A stretch of 64,000 bases of DNA. Origin: Pseudomonas sp. TH41. GTDB lineage: Bacteria > Pseudomonadota > Gammaproteobacteria > Pseudomonadales > Pseudomonadaceae. The position numbers and the translations under genes were made by a program. Below, piece by piece: positions 51,724 to 60,049 of this stretch (position 1 is its first letter; each line of letters opens with the position of its first letter). The stretch covers positions 806,001 to 870,000 of the forward strand of contig NZ_JAEKFH010000005.1 in NCBI RefSeq assembly GCF_016650695.1, given 5' to 3'. The notes under the pieces were generated by a model. The model was not told where the DNA came from. It worked only from the letters and a program-made list of their open reading frames with translations, and searched no databases.

Positions 51724-53199
51724 TCAATCATCCGCCTGTTCATCACCCTCGCGACGACTCATACCGTACTTGCGCATCTTTTCCACCAGGGTGGTGCGAC
51801 GAATGCGCAGCCGTTCTGCCGCGCGCGCCACGATGCCATTGGCATCATCCAGCGCTTGCTGAATCAGCCCTTGCTCCAGACCGCCGAGGTAGTCCTTGAG
51901 GTCCAGGCCTTCTGGCGGCAGCAGGGCACCCGCCGCGAAGTCAGGCGCGTGACCATTGATGGCCACCCGCTCTTCAAGATCGCTGCGCAGGCTGTCGACC
52001 AGTTGTTCGTCTTCGTCGTCGACGTAGCGGAATTTCTTCGGCAACTCGACCACGCCGATCACCCCGTAGGGATGCATGATTGCCATGCGCTCCACCAGGT
52101 TGGCGAGTTCGCGGACGTTGCCTGGCCAGCCATGACGGCACAGCGACATGATCGCCGCGGAATTGAAACGGATCGAGCCGCGCTTTTCATGCTCCATGCG
52201 CGAGATCAACTCGTTCATCAGCAGCGGGATGTCTTCGACACGCTCGCGCAATGGCGCCATTTCGATCGGGAACACGTTCAGGCGGTAGTACAAGTCTTCG
52301 CGGAAGGTGCCGACCTCGATCATGCTTTCGAGATTCTTGTGGGTCGCCGCGATGATCCGCACATCGACGCTCTGGGTCTTGTTGCTCCCCACGCGCTCGA
52401 AGGTGCGCTCCTGCAACACCCGCAGCAACTTGACCTGCATTGGCAGCGGCATGTCGCCGATTTCGTCGAGGAACAGTGTGCCGCCATTGGCCAGTTCAAA
52501 ACGTCCGGCGCGGCTGGTGATAGCCCCGGTAAAGGCGCCCTTCTCGTGGCCGAACAATTCGCTTTCCAGCAACTCGGCCGGGATCGCCCCGCAGTTGACC
52601 GGTACGAACGGCGCGTCGCGGCGCTTGGAGTGATAGTGCAGGTTACGCGCAACCACTTCCTTGCCGGTCCCGGACTCACCGAGGATCAGCACACTGGCAT
52701 CGGTGTCGGCGACTTGCTGCATCATCTGGCGGACGTGTTGAATTGCCCGGCTGGTGCCGACAAGACTGCGGAAAAGATTGGGTTCACGGTGCCGACCGCG
52801 CTCACGGGCCTGGTCGTACATCTCGCGATAGACTTGGGCACGGTGCAGGGAGTCGAGCAATTTGCTGTAGCTGGGTGGCATTTCGAGGGTCGAAAGCACT
52901 CGGCGACGCTGGTCTTCCGGAAGGTCTATGGACGAATTATCACCCATTAACAAAACCGGAAGGAACTCATCCCAGGTAGAGAGTGTCTTTAACAAGCCCG
53001 GAAGTGCGCCAGGAGCATTGACCGTCCCGATGAGGACACAGATCACTTCACGACTTGATGACAAAGAGCCGACAGCCTGCTGCCAGTCATGGCTTCCGCA
53101 GGGTAAATTTTCTTCGCCAAGAAAATTTAAAATCACCGCTAAATCGCGGCGGCGGACGCTATCGTCATCAATCAGCAGAATTTTGGTTTCACGCCACAT
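51724..53199 (-). CDS. fleQ: Flagellar master regulator FleQ
   Basis: A 491-residue NtrC-family activator that binds c-di-GMP. The N-terminal FleQ/REC-like domain (1-120) lacks the phosphoacceptor Asp (VICVLIGTVN at that place). The AAA+ domain has GESGTGKEVVARN, the GAFTGAI loop and FLDEIGDMPL. The C-terminal Fis helix-turn-helix is GIVARAAERLRIRRTTLVEK. With RpoN it turns on the flagellar hierarchy; FleN restrains it. The 53200-53367 upstream region holds no gene and no clear sigma-54 site, as expected for a gene above RpoN. Confidence 0.96.
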   Translation of the reverse strand: MWRETKILLIDDDSVRRRDLAVILNFLGEENLPCGSHDWQQAVGSLSSSREVICVLIGTVNAPGALPGLLKTLSTWDEFLPVLLMGDNSSIDLPEDQRRRVLSTLEMPPSYSKLLDSLHRAQVYREMYDQARERGRHREPNLFRSLVGTSRAIQHVRQMMQQVADTDASVLILGESGTGKEVVARNLHYHSKRRDAPFVPVNCGAIPAELLESELFGHEKGAFTGAITSRAGRFELANGGTLFLDEIGDMPLPMQVKLLRVLQERTFERVGSNKTQSVDVRIIAATHKNLESMIEVGTFREDLYYRLNVFPIEMAPLRERVEDIPLLMNELISRMEHEKRGSIRFNSAAIMSLCRHGWPGNVRELANLVERMAIMHPYGVIGVVELPKKFRYVDDEDEQLVDSLRSDLEERVAINGHAPDFAAGALLPPEGLDLKDYLGGLEQGLIQQALDDANGIVARAAERLRIRRTTLVEKMRKYGMSRREGDEQADD

Positions 53200-53367
53200 G
53201 CAATAGCAACTTCCCTAGTCAACTCAATGCCCAAATGCTGGGGCAAGCTAGACGCTTGCAGACACGTTACGCCTGTAGACGCCTGAAATCTGGAACCAGC
53301 CACTAGTTAAGTCAAAAAAACGTGCACAGTCAAATTTATGGCGCAGTATGTTTGGACTAATAGAGGA

Positions 53368-53664
53368 TTAACCAAACAGATGGTAAACCTTTGCCGCGTT
53401 CTGTGCTTGATGGATCTGCGACATCTCGTCGACTATCGCCTGCCTTTCTCCTGTTGCCGCCTCAAGTAGCTGCTTGTACACCCCCAGCAACTCCTCAAGG
53501 TTATCGCGCAACGCGGCCTCGTCCAGTATCACCTCACTCAAAACGTCTTCCATGCAGGAACGGCAAGCCATGTCCAATTCACCGATGGCTTCCCAATTGC
53601 GCTCGGCCAATGCCCCGACTAACGCTTCGCGGGTCTGTTCGATTCGCTGCAGTACAAGACTCAT
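53368..53664 (-). CDS. fliT: Flagellar export chaperone FliT
   Basis: A 98-residue helical protein at the FliT position right behind fliS. MSLVLQRIEQTREALVGALA and the acidic C-terminal helices fit the FliT family, the chaperone for the cap protein FliD. Sequence similarity in this family is low, so the name rests mostly on size, helicity and place. AAGGAGATC precedes ATG 53664. Confidence 0.75.
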   Translation of the reverse strand: MSLVLQRIEQTREALVGALAERNWEAIGELDMACRSCMEDVLSEVILDEAALRDNLEELLGVYKQLLEAATGERQAIVDEMSQIHQAQNAAKVYHLFG

Positions 53665-53674
53665 GGTGATCTCC

Positions 53675-54070
53675 TTAAAACTGCGGACCTGGCGCGGCGA
53701 TGGCGTCCCAACCTTCTTTGACGGTGCGAAGCAAACCTGCGACTTCGTCGAGAATCTTTGGGTCGGTCTGGATGTTGGCGTCAACCAGACGCTTCATCAT
53801 GTAGGCATAGAGGTTATCCAGCTGCCCCACTTCATCGGCCTTGTTCTCAAGATCCAGGCCTTCTCGCAAGCCGCCAATGATGCCGATGGCCTTGCTGATC
53901 AATACACCTTTACCCGGAATATCGTTGCGCTCCATGGCGCCTTTTGCCTGAGCAATACGATCCAACCCACCCTCCATCAGCATCTGCACCAAACGGTGCG
54001 GACTGGCTTCGGAGACTTGGGCTTGCGCTCCAACTTTTTGATATTGCCGAAGGGCCAACATCGGATTCAT
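53675..54070 (-). CDS. fliS: Flagellin export chaperone FliS
   Basis: A 131-residue FliS with the typical start MNPMLALRQYQKVGAQAQV, SPHRLVQMLMEGGLDRIAQA and LDNLYAYMMKRLVDANIQTD. It keeps flagellin unpolymerised before export. A terminator-like hairpin lies between it and fliD. Confidence 0.95.
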   Translation of the reverse strand: MNPMLALRQYQKVGAQAQVSEASPHRLVQMLMEGGLDRIAQAKGAMERNDIPGKGVLISKAIGIIGGLREGLDLENKADEVGQLDNLYAYMMKRLVDANIQTDPKILDEVAGLLRTVKEGWDAIAAPGPQF

Positions 54071-54146
54071 GTTTCTACCTCATCACAACTCATGGACTCG
54101 CTTAACCAATATATCGTCTGCGAGCCAAAAAACTTTAAATCAAAAG

Positions 54147-54185
54147 ACAAAAACCCGGCGCGCTAAAACACAGCCGGGTTTTTTT
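54147..54185. terminator. Terminator-like hairpin between fliD and fliS
   Basis: Stem AACCCGGC (54151-54158) and GCCGGGTT (54172-54179) with A and T tracts on both sides. On the minus strand it follows fliD by about 20 bases and could reduce read-through into fliST. Confidence 0.75.
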
Positions 54186-54203
54186 CTGTCACATCATCGC
54201 TGC

Positions 54204-55646
54204 TTAGCTGCGTTGTTGTGCATCCAGGCTATTGAAGAACGAGCTGATGTTAGTCGCCGTCGCCTTCATTTGCCCAACCAACAGGTCCATGGCGTTGTAC
54301 TTGGCGGTCAATGTCGCCGTCAGCGTGGTGACACGCAGATCCAGCGCCGCCTGCTGGTCAGTCAGGTCGCTTTTCTGCTTGTTCAGGCTGGTGGAGCGCT
54401 GATCCAGGATACCGCCGGTCTGCGAATAAGGGCTGATCGCCGCACTCATTCGGGCCAGCAGGCCATTCTTGCTGTCGGTACCGGTAAACAGTGTTTGAAT
54501 CTGACTGCCCAAACCCTTGGTGGTCATCGCCGTATTGAACTTTACGGAGTCAAAATTCAGCGTACCGGCCTTCTGGTCGGTCGTGATACCCAGTTGCGCC
54601 AGTACCGAGAGCTGCCCACCCGGACCTGGAGTCACCAGCTCCTTGCGGATATCAGCCAGGAGCGAACGAGGCATGGAGTCACCGGTCATTGGAGCAGAGA
54701 CCGTCAGTTTGCCATCGCTATCGGCGGAGGCCTGGGTCAGTGAGGTGACCGTCTTCACCAAGGTGTTATAGGCGTCGACGAAGGACTGCAACGAAGTCTG
54801 CAACCCGGTCGTGTTATTTGCCACGGTCACTGTCGAAGTGCCCGCCGCCACCAGCGTCATGCTCAAGCCGCTCACGGCACCATTGACGGTGTTGGTTTTG
54901 CTGGTCACTGCCAGACCATCAATCGTCAGACTCGCATCGGCAGCCAGCGCACCAATCGTACCTGCACTGTTTGGATCAGGAATGGTCTGGCCCGGGTTGC
55001 TCGGATCAGGGATAGTGCCCATGACTTGAGTACCGTCGATTGCCAGACCGGCAATACCACTGACCTTCAGGTCCGACCCCTTGCCGGTCGTAGTCGACCC
55101 GATAACCAGGCGTGAGCCGGAGCTGTCAGTGACGATGTTGGCCGAGATGCCTTGAGCACTCAGCGTGGAGTTGATCGCGTCACGAGTGGACTGCAACGTC
55201 GCACTCGTCGGAATAGTAACGTTGTAGTCAGTGCCATTTTGACTGATGGTCAAATTACCACTCGGAATGGCACTGGTAGCACCGCCCGCAAAAGAAGCAC
55301 TGGCCACTTTCGAACCGGTAGCCAGGTTGTTGACCTTGATGTTGTACGTACCGTTGACAGCCGTGTTGTCGGAGGTCGCCGTCAAGGTTGTCGCAGTCGA
55401 CGAGGTTGCCGCAAAACCCGCAAACGCTGGAGCTGTGGAGCTGTTGAGCTTGTCCATTGCGGCCTGATAAGCGGCCAGGGCACTTTTGAGCGAGCCCACA
55501 CCCGATATCTTCGATGTAGTGAGCGTGGTCTGGGTGGTGATCTGGTTCTGCTTGGCTGATTTGTCACTATTGACCAGCGCTGTCACGATCGAACCAATAT
55601 CCAGACCGGAACCAAGACCTGTACCCGGTGTAATTGGACTTGCCAT
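54204..55646 (-). CDS. fliD: Flagellar filament cap protein FliD
   Basis: A 480-residue filament cap. The N-terminus is MASPITPGTGLGSGLDIGSI, Thr/Ser-rich central domains follow, and the C-terminal helical part contains QTGGILDQRSTSLNKQKSDL. It folds incoming flagellin at the tip and often acts as an adhesin. The second ATG (55646) was chosen because GGGAG lies six bases before it. Confidence 0.95.
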   Translation of the reverse strand: MASPITPGTGLGSGLDIGSIVTALVNSDKSAKQNQITTQTTLTTSKISGVGSLKSALAAYQAAMDKLNSSTAPAFAGFAATSSTATTLTATSDNTAVNGTYNIKVNNLATGSKVASASFAGGATSAIPSGNLTISQNGTDYNVTIPTSATLQSTRDAINSTLSAQGISANIVTDSSGSRLVIGSTTTGKGSDLKVSGIAGLAIDGTQVMGTIPDPSNPGQTIPDPNSAGTIGALAADASLTIDGLAVTSKTNTVNGAVSGLSMTLVAAGTSTVTVANNTTGLQTSLQSFVDAYNTLVKTVTSLTQASADSDGKLTVSAPMTGDSMPRSLLADIRKELVTPGPGGQLSVLAQLGITTDQKAGTLNFDSVKFNTAMTTKGLGSQIQTLFTGTDSKNGLLARMSAAISPYSQTGGILDQRSTSLNKQKSDLTDQQAALDLRVTTLTATLTAKYNAMDLLVGQMKATATNISSFFNSLDAQQRS

Positions 55647-55729
55647 GTGCATCTCCCTTTCTGTCAGTCGCCGGCCTTTTGACCGGATGCGCCGTCAACT
55701 CAACGTACAAACACGATTCATGCCATTTC

Positions 55730-56080
55730 TCAGGCTTTCGCGTCGAATAGCACGTTGCTGGCCGTATTCAAACTTTCCGCCAGTTTCAGGACTTCTTCGG
55801 AAGGGATCTGCCGCACTACCAAACCCGATTCACTGGCAATCACTTTCACAACCACTTTGCCGGAAGCCTCGTCGATAGAGAACTCCAGATTGCGTTTGAC
55901 CGACTGTACGAATTTTTCGATCTCTTGCACGGCCTGCTTCAACTTGCTCGGATCCAAGCTTTTGCTTTCAGCCACAGGTTGAACGGTATCGTTGTCGCTG
56001 CGAGACACAGTAGCCGGTTTATCGGCAGCGGTGCCGGGGGCGGCCGGGTAAGACAAATTCAGCTTAACGCTCATGTCCAT
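55730..56080 (-). CDS. flaG: Flagellar protein FlaG
   Basis: A 116-residue FlaG-family protein. A variable N-terminus is followed by the conserved FVQSVKRNLEFSIDEASGKV, VVKVI and GLVVRQIPSEEVL core. It limits filament length or affects capping in Vibrio and Pseudomonas. Starts at 56086, 56080 or 56074 are all possible; 56080 has AAGG at a fair distance. It lies between fliC and fliD. Confidence 0.85.
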   Translation of the reverse strand: MDMSVKLNLSYPAAPGTAADKPATVSRSDNDTVQPVAESKSLDPSKLKQAVQEIEKFVQSVKRNLEFSIDEASGKVVVKVIASESGLVVRQIPSEEVLKLAESLNTASNVLFDAKA

Positions 56081-56153
56081 ATCCATCACCTTCTAAAGCA
56101 AAAAAGCGAGAGAGCACGACCAGCGCACCCCCCCGCCAAAACTCATTCAGAAA

Positions 56154-57005
56154 TTACTGAAGCAGTTTCAGTACAGCGGAAGGCAGCTGGTTGGCTTGAG
56201 CCAGAACAGCGGTGGAAGCTTGTTGCAGGGTTTGTTGCTTGGTCAGCTCAGAAGTCTCTGCTGCGAAGTCAGTGTCTTGTACACGACCCAATGCAGAGGT
56301 AACGTTCTCGTTGACGTTTTGCAGGTTGGCGATGGTGCTGGTCAGACGGTTTTGCGAAGCACCGAGGTTTGCACGGTTGGCAGTTACGACGGCGATAGCG
56401 GCGTCGATTGCGGTGATTGCACCGTCGATAGCCGAACCGGCGGCAGCACTGGTAGCACCGGTCAGAACAACAGTACCGGAACCCACGGACAGGCTGGCGG
56501 CGTCAAACTTGCTGCTCAAGGTCAGGGTGATCTGGTTGGTAGTACCGGTGTTGGCACCTACTTGTATAGTCATGGAGCCGGCAGAACCGTCCAGCAGGAA
56601 TTTGCCGTTCAGGTTGGTGCTGCTCGCGATACGAGTCAGTTCGTCCGACATCTGGGTGAATTCAGAGTTGGTCGCGGTACGGTCAGCAGTGCCGTTGGTG
56701 CCGTTACGTGCTTGTACAGCCAGTTCACGCATACGCTGCAGAATGTTGGTGGTTTCTTGCAGAGCGCCTTCAGCGGTCTGAGCCATCGAGATACCGTCGT
56801 TGGCGTTTTTGATCGCTACGGTCTGGCCGCGGATCTGGCTGCTCATGCGGGTAGCAATCTGCAGGCCGGCAGCGTCGTCTTTTGCGCTGTTGATTTTCAG
56901 GCCGGAAGACAGGCGAGTCATGGAAGTAGACAGGGCGTCCGATGCACGGCCCAGGTTCTTCTGGACGTTCAGGGAAGTAACGTTAGTGTTTACGCCTAAA
57001 GACAT
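56154..57005 (-). CDS. fliC: Flagellin FliC
   Basis: A 283-residue, short-type flagellin. The conserved D0/D1 N-terminus is SLGVNTNVTSLNVQKNLGRA, with SSGLKINSAKDDAAGLQIA. The C-terminus (NVNENVTSALGRVQDTDFA ... SAVLKLLQ) is typical. The central variable part (about 150-200) is small and very rich in Ser, Thr, Ala and Gly, offering many O-glycan acceptor sites. A sigma-28 promoter lies about 80 bases upstream. Flanking pse, maf and glycosyltransferase genes point to a glycosylated filament. Confidence 0.97.
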   Translation of the reverse strand: MSLGVNTNVTSLNVQKNLGRASDALSTSMTRLSSGLKINSAKDDAAGLQIATRMSSQIRGQTVAIKNANDGISMAQTAEGALQETTNILQRMRELAVQARNGTNGTADRTATNSEFTQMSDELTRIASSTNLNGKFLLDGSAGSMTIQVGANTGTTNQITLTLSSKFDAASLSVGSGTVVLTGATSAAAGSAIDGAITAIDAAIAVVTANRANLGASQNRLTSTIANLQNVNENVTSALGRVQDTDFAAETSELTKQQTLQQASTAVLAQANQLPSAVLKLLQ

Positions 57006-57085
57006 GTTGAGTTCCTCGTTGGTTGGGTGCTGCGGCTTCCGGCCCTGGCAACCGCCGGGTATGGCCTAGAGAACCTTCGTAGTAG

Positions 57086-57112
57086 TTATCGTCGCGATTG
57101 CAGGTTGCTTGA
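57086..57112 (-). promoter_or_regulatory. Predicted sigma-28 (FliA) promoter of fliC
   Basis: Minus-strand TCAAG followed by 14 bases and GACGATAA, close to the consensus TAAAG-N14-GCCGATAA, about 80 bases upstream of the fliC ATG. Confidence 0.75.
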
Positions 57113-57254
57113 GGGCTTTTTTGAAAAAAGTTGCCATCACACTGCCACCCCTCCGAAAACAAAGGCTTGCACGGGACCCACGAGAGAAAAATGACGCCAG
57201 AGAGTTGCCGGCAAATGGGACACGAGAGGATCGCGCTGGCCGGCAAAATATCGC

Positions 57255-57527
57255 TCAGAGGTGAGCCTGGGCCGCTTCCAGCAACTCGATCAATTCATAC
57301 TCCATCGAATCAGCCAGCCCCAGCCAGTCCTGTGCTTCTTGAGCCGCGAACATCGACATGAGCAAGTGCGCCCACTGCTGCTGGATCGCTTGCGGTGTTT
57401 GACTGAACAGGTCTTGCGACTTTTCAAAGACGTCGACCATGGCCAGCGCCGCCTCGACATCTCGCCCGAGGCGAAACAGCCCGGCGCATTGACGGCAATC
57501 ACTGATGCATTGTGCAAATCCACTCAC
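57255..57527 (-). CDS. Small protein of unknown function coupled to the Maf-type gene
   Basis: A 90-residue, mainly helical and acidic protein (MSGFAQCISDCRQCAGLFRL, C-terminal YELIELLEAAQAHL). It has three Cys in the first 14 residues but no recognised motif. Its GTG start overlaps the stop of the upstream Maf-type gene by three bases, so it is probably translated with it. The position just ahead of fliC in a glycosylation block suggests a helper of flagellin modification; this is inference only. Confidence 0.65.
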   Translation of the reverse strand: MSGFAQCISDCRQCAGLFRLGRDVEAALAMVDVFEKSQDLFSQTPQAIQQQWAHLLMSMFAAQEAQDWLGLADSMEYELIELLEAAQAHL

Positions 57528-58816
57528 TGCACGAACTCCTGATTGAACGTCGTACCGACAATCATCGCACCTGCCCGACTACTGTTAAAAAAGCGTACCT
57601 GCGGATGCCCGGCGATGTAGCGCTCCAACTCACACAGGTAACTGCGAAAATTCAGCTGCGTGCGCACACGCTGCCCATGCCCGTCGAGCACCCAGTGCTT
57701 GGCCTGGCTCACCCCGGGACCCAGCTCGCCATCATTCCAGCCGGCATGGGTTTTGTTCATGGGGAACGCGAAGTCGGCGCCGAACAGCGTAATGCGGTCC
57801 GCGCCCATCTTCACGGCCAGATCCACCGCTGGATGGATCACACTGCCGCCGACATACAGTTCAGCCTTGCGGATTTGCTGGCGGATAGCGGCATAGACCG
57901 GACTGGCGGAATACCCGACGTAACGAGCCCCTTGCCACGCGGCCAAGACCTGAGGGTCGCTCAGCGGCAGATAGACCAGAAGGATGTCGCCCGTGTCCTC
58001 GGGCGGCAAATGCCTGAAGCTGATGCGTTGGTCGATACTGACCACCAGGTCCGGCGTGATGCCGTGCTCACGCAAGGGTCGATAGGCGGTATCGACACTG
58101 ATGAACAAGGGCCGCTGTGCCTGCGCGCGCACCGCTCGAAGTTGCTCGAAATGCTGCTCCAGGCTCGGCCCCGTGGCAATCACGTACACTTCCCGACCCT
58201 GGCATGTCGCAAACAACGCGGCGACATCGGCATCCTGGCTGACGAGTTCAACACTCTCTTCCAGCCGCTGAACAATCTCCGGGGACTGCGGGTCGAACTC
58301 GCGATTATTGAAGGCAAGGTGCACTTCGCTGATCAGTCGGTCGCGAATCTTGGCATTGAAATCATCGGCCAGCAGCATCTCGGAGGGCAACGCAAAAAAC
58401 GGCAGGTGGATGTCCGGCGAATCCCCGGCATACCTCAACTCGACCCGTGGATCACTGAGCCACTGCCGCTGATCGAGCAACTGCAGCGTCAACAGGAAAA
58501 TCGCACCATTGAGGATATGCACGTACAAACGCTGAAGATCGGTGCTTTCAAGCAAGACGGCCGGCAAGTCACCCAGCCCGGTGCCATAGACATGCACTAC
58601 CGGGCTGGCCGGGGGCAGGCTGGCGGCTTGCAGTTGTGCTTCACGCGTACGGTCATGGCGACTGGTGAGCTGAATGCCGGCAATGCTCAGGGTCGAGCCC
58701 AAACCTTCGACCAGCTCAGCCTGCTCTTCCATGCTCGCTTCGATGATCAACCGCGCAAACAGTGCCGGCCAGCGTCGCTCTATCACCGGAGCATTGTGGT
58801 CAAAGCTGTCGCTCAT
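57524..58816 (-). CDS. Motility accessory factor-type (DUF115) nonulosonate transferase
   Basis: A 430-residue Maf-family protein, related to 6-hydroxymethylpterin diphosphokinase MptE-like and sialyltransferase-like folds. The core contains VYVIATGPSLEQHFEQLRAV, ISVDTAYRPLREHGITPDLV and ITLFGADFAFPMNKTHAGWN. In Campylobacter, Aeromonas and others Maf proteins transfer pseudaminic or legionaminic acid onto flagellin Ser/Thr. ATG 58816 with GAGGCGAT upstream begins the conserved part; the open frame extends to 58852. It lies between the FabH-like gene and fliC. Confidence 0.85.
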   Translation of the reverse strand: MSDSFDHNAPVIERRWPALFARLIIEASMEEQAELVEGLGSTLSIAGIQLTSRHDRTREAQLQAASLPPASPVVHVYGTGLGDLPAVLLESTDLQRLYVHILNGAIFLLTLQLLDQRQWLSDPRVELRYAGDSPDIHLPFFALPSEMLLADDFNAKIRDRLISEVHLAFNNREFDPQSPEIVQRLEESVELVSQDADVAALFATCQGREVYVIATGPSLEQHFEQLRAVRAQAQRPLFISVDTAYRPLREHGITPDLVVSIDQRISFRHLPPEDTGDILLVYLPLSDPQVLAAWQGARYVGYSASPVYAAIRQQIRKAELYVGGSVIHPAVDLAVKMGADRITLFGADFAFPMNKTHAGWNDGELGPGVSQAKHWVLDGHGQRVRTQLNFRSYLCELERYIAGHPQVRFFNSSRAGAMIVGTTFNQEFVQ

Positions 58817-58839
58817 ATCGCCTCGCTCGCCATACAAAA

Positions 58840-58876
58840 AAATAGCGCTCAAGGTTACACCCTGAACGCTATTTTT
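58840..58876. terminator. Terminator-like hairpin behind the FabH-like gene
   Basis: Stem AATAGCG...CGCTATT with inner pairs TCA/TGA and flanking A/T tracts, just after the FabH-like stop (minus strand) and before the Maf-type gene. It would separate or attenuate transcription of these two genes. Confidence 0.75.
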
Positions 58877-58893
58877 TATGCCCCAACGTCAGC

Positions 58894-59820
58894 TCAAGGA
58901 CGATAAATGATCGCCGAACCCCAGGACAATCCAACGCCAAAACCGCTCAACGCGACGCGCTTCCAGCTGGAATTCAGAACGTGTTTTTCCAGCAGCAACG
59001 GAATGCTCGACGACACGGTATTACCGGTCTCGACCATGTCCTTGATGAACTTTTCCGGCTCTCCTTCGAAGCGTCGTGCCACCGCATCGACAATTGCCGC
59101 ACTGCCCTGGTGAATGCAGAAGGCATCGACATCGTCAGCCGTCAGTTGCGCCTCAGCGAGCAGCTCATGCAAATGCGCCGGAACCTTGAGCAGTGCGAAG
59201 TTGAAGACCTGACGGCCGTTCATGTAGAACACGCCATCGGTCACCTTCAGGTGCGGTGCACCGGAACCGTCGGTGCCGAACTTGGCCTTGCCCAGCTGCC
59301 ATGGTGCGTCTTCGCCCATCCAGGTGGCGGTAGCAGCGTCACCGAAGAGCATGGTGGTGTTGCGATCTTCCGGGTCGACGATCTTCGAGTACGGGTCAGC
59401 CGTTACCAGCAGGCCATTTTTCAGGCCCGCGGCTTCCATGAAACCTTTGATCGCATAGATGCCGTAGACGTAGCCAGAACAGCCCAGGGAGATATCGAAC
59501 GCGGCGACGGTGGTCGGCAGGCCCAGCTTGTCCTGAACGATCGCCGCGGTATGGGGCAGGCCTTCTTCATCGCCGTTCTGTGTGACGACGATCAGCACGT
59601 CGATCGCTTCACGTTTCAAACCGGGATTGTTGGCAAACAGCGCGTTGACTGCTTCGACACACAGGTCCGATGTTTCCTGCCCGGCGTCTTTGCGCGGCAG
59701 GAAGGCCGAACCGATCTTGCCCAGGATGAATTCTTCATCCTTTTCGAATTTTGCACCTTGTGCGTAATTGTCCACGCCGGCTACAGGAACGTAGCTCGCA
59801 ATGCTTTTTATGCCAATCAT
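58894..59820 (-). CDS. FabH-like 3-oxoacyl-ACP synthase III
   Basis: A 308-residue thiolase-fold ketosynthase of the FabH family. The catalytic triad is intact: Cys114 (SLGCSGYVYG), His237 (CIHQGS) and Asn267 (ETGNTVSSS). A homologue of this gene sits in the flagellin glycosylation islands of P. syringae (ORF3) and P. aeruginosa, where it probably supplies an acyl group for the flagellar sugar. ATG 59820 begins MIGIKSIASYVPVAG; the upstream extension is not conserved-looking. It is unlikely to be the housekeeping FabH. The 59821-60049 gap is AT-richer and shows no gene. Confidence 0.85.
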   Translation of the reverse strand: MIGIKSIASYVPVAGVDNYAQGAKFEKDEEFILGKIGSAFLPRKDAGQETSDLCVEAVNALFANNPGLKREAIDVLIVVTQNGDEEGLPHTAAIVQDKLGLPTTVAAFDISLGCSGYVYGIYAIKGFMEAAGLKNGLLVTADPYSKIVDPEDRNTTMLFGDAATATWMGEDAPWQLGKAKFGTDGSGAPHLKVTDGVFYMNGRQVFNFALLKVPAHLHELLAEAQLTADDVDAFCIHQGSAAIVDAVARRFEGEPEKFIKDMVETGNTVSSSIPLLLEKHVLNSSWKRVALSGFGVGLSWGSAIIYRP

Positions 59821-60049
59821 TACGACTTCCCAATAATAAACAGCCAAAAACCACCACTCGCAAGGAATTGAGGGGCGCCGACAAACGGAGAAAAACGTCA
59901 CCTCGAAGAGGCGACAGCAAGAAGAATAAAAAGCTATCACTGGCCAAAAACTGAGACCAGGCGCCACCTTCCCGATTAATACAATACAGTGAAGATGCGC
60001 GTTCTGACTCGCAGGTCACTCTATTTTGCCGAATCAGGGCGATAAGGCG

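Noticed and set aside
53290..53340. A sigma-70-like TTGACT motif upstream of fleQ
   Set aside because: The -10 partner (TTAACT) is poor and spacing is ambiguous; not strong enough to list.
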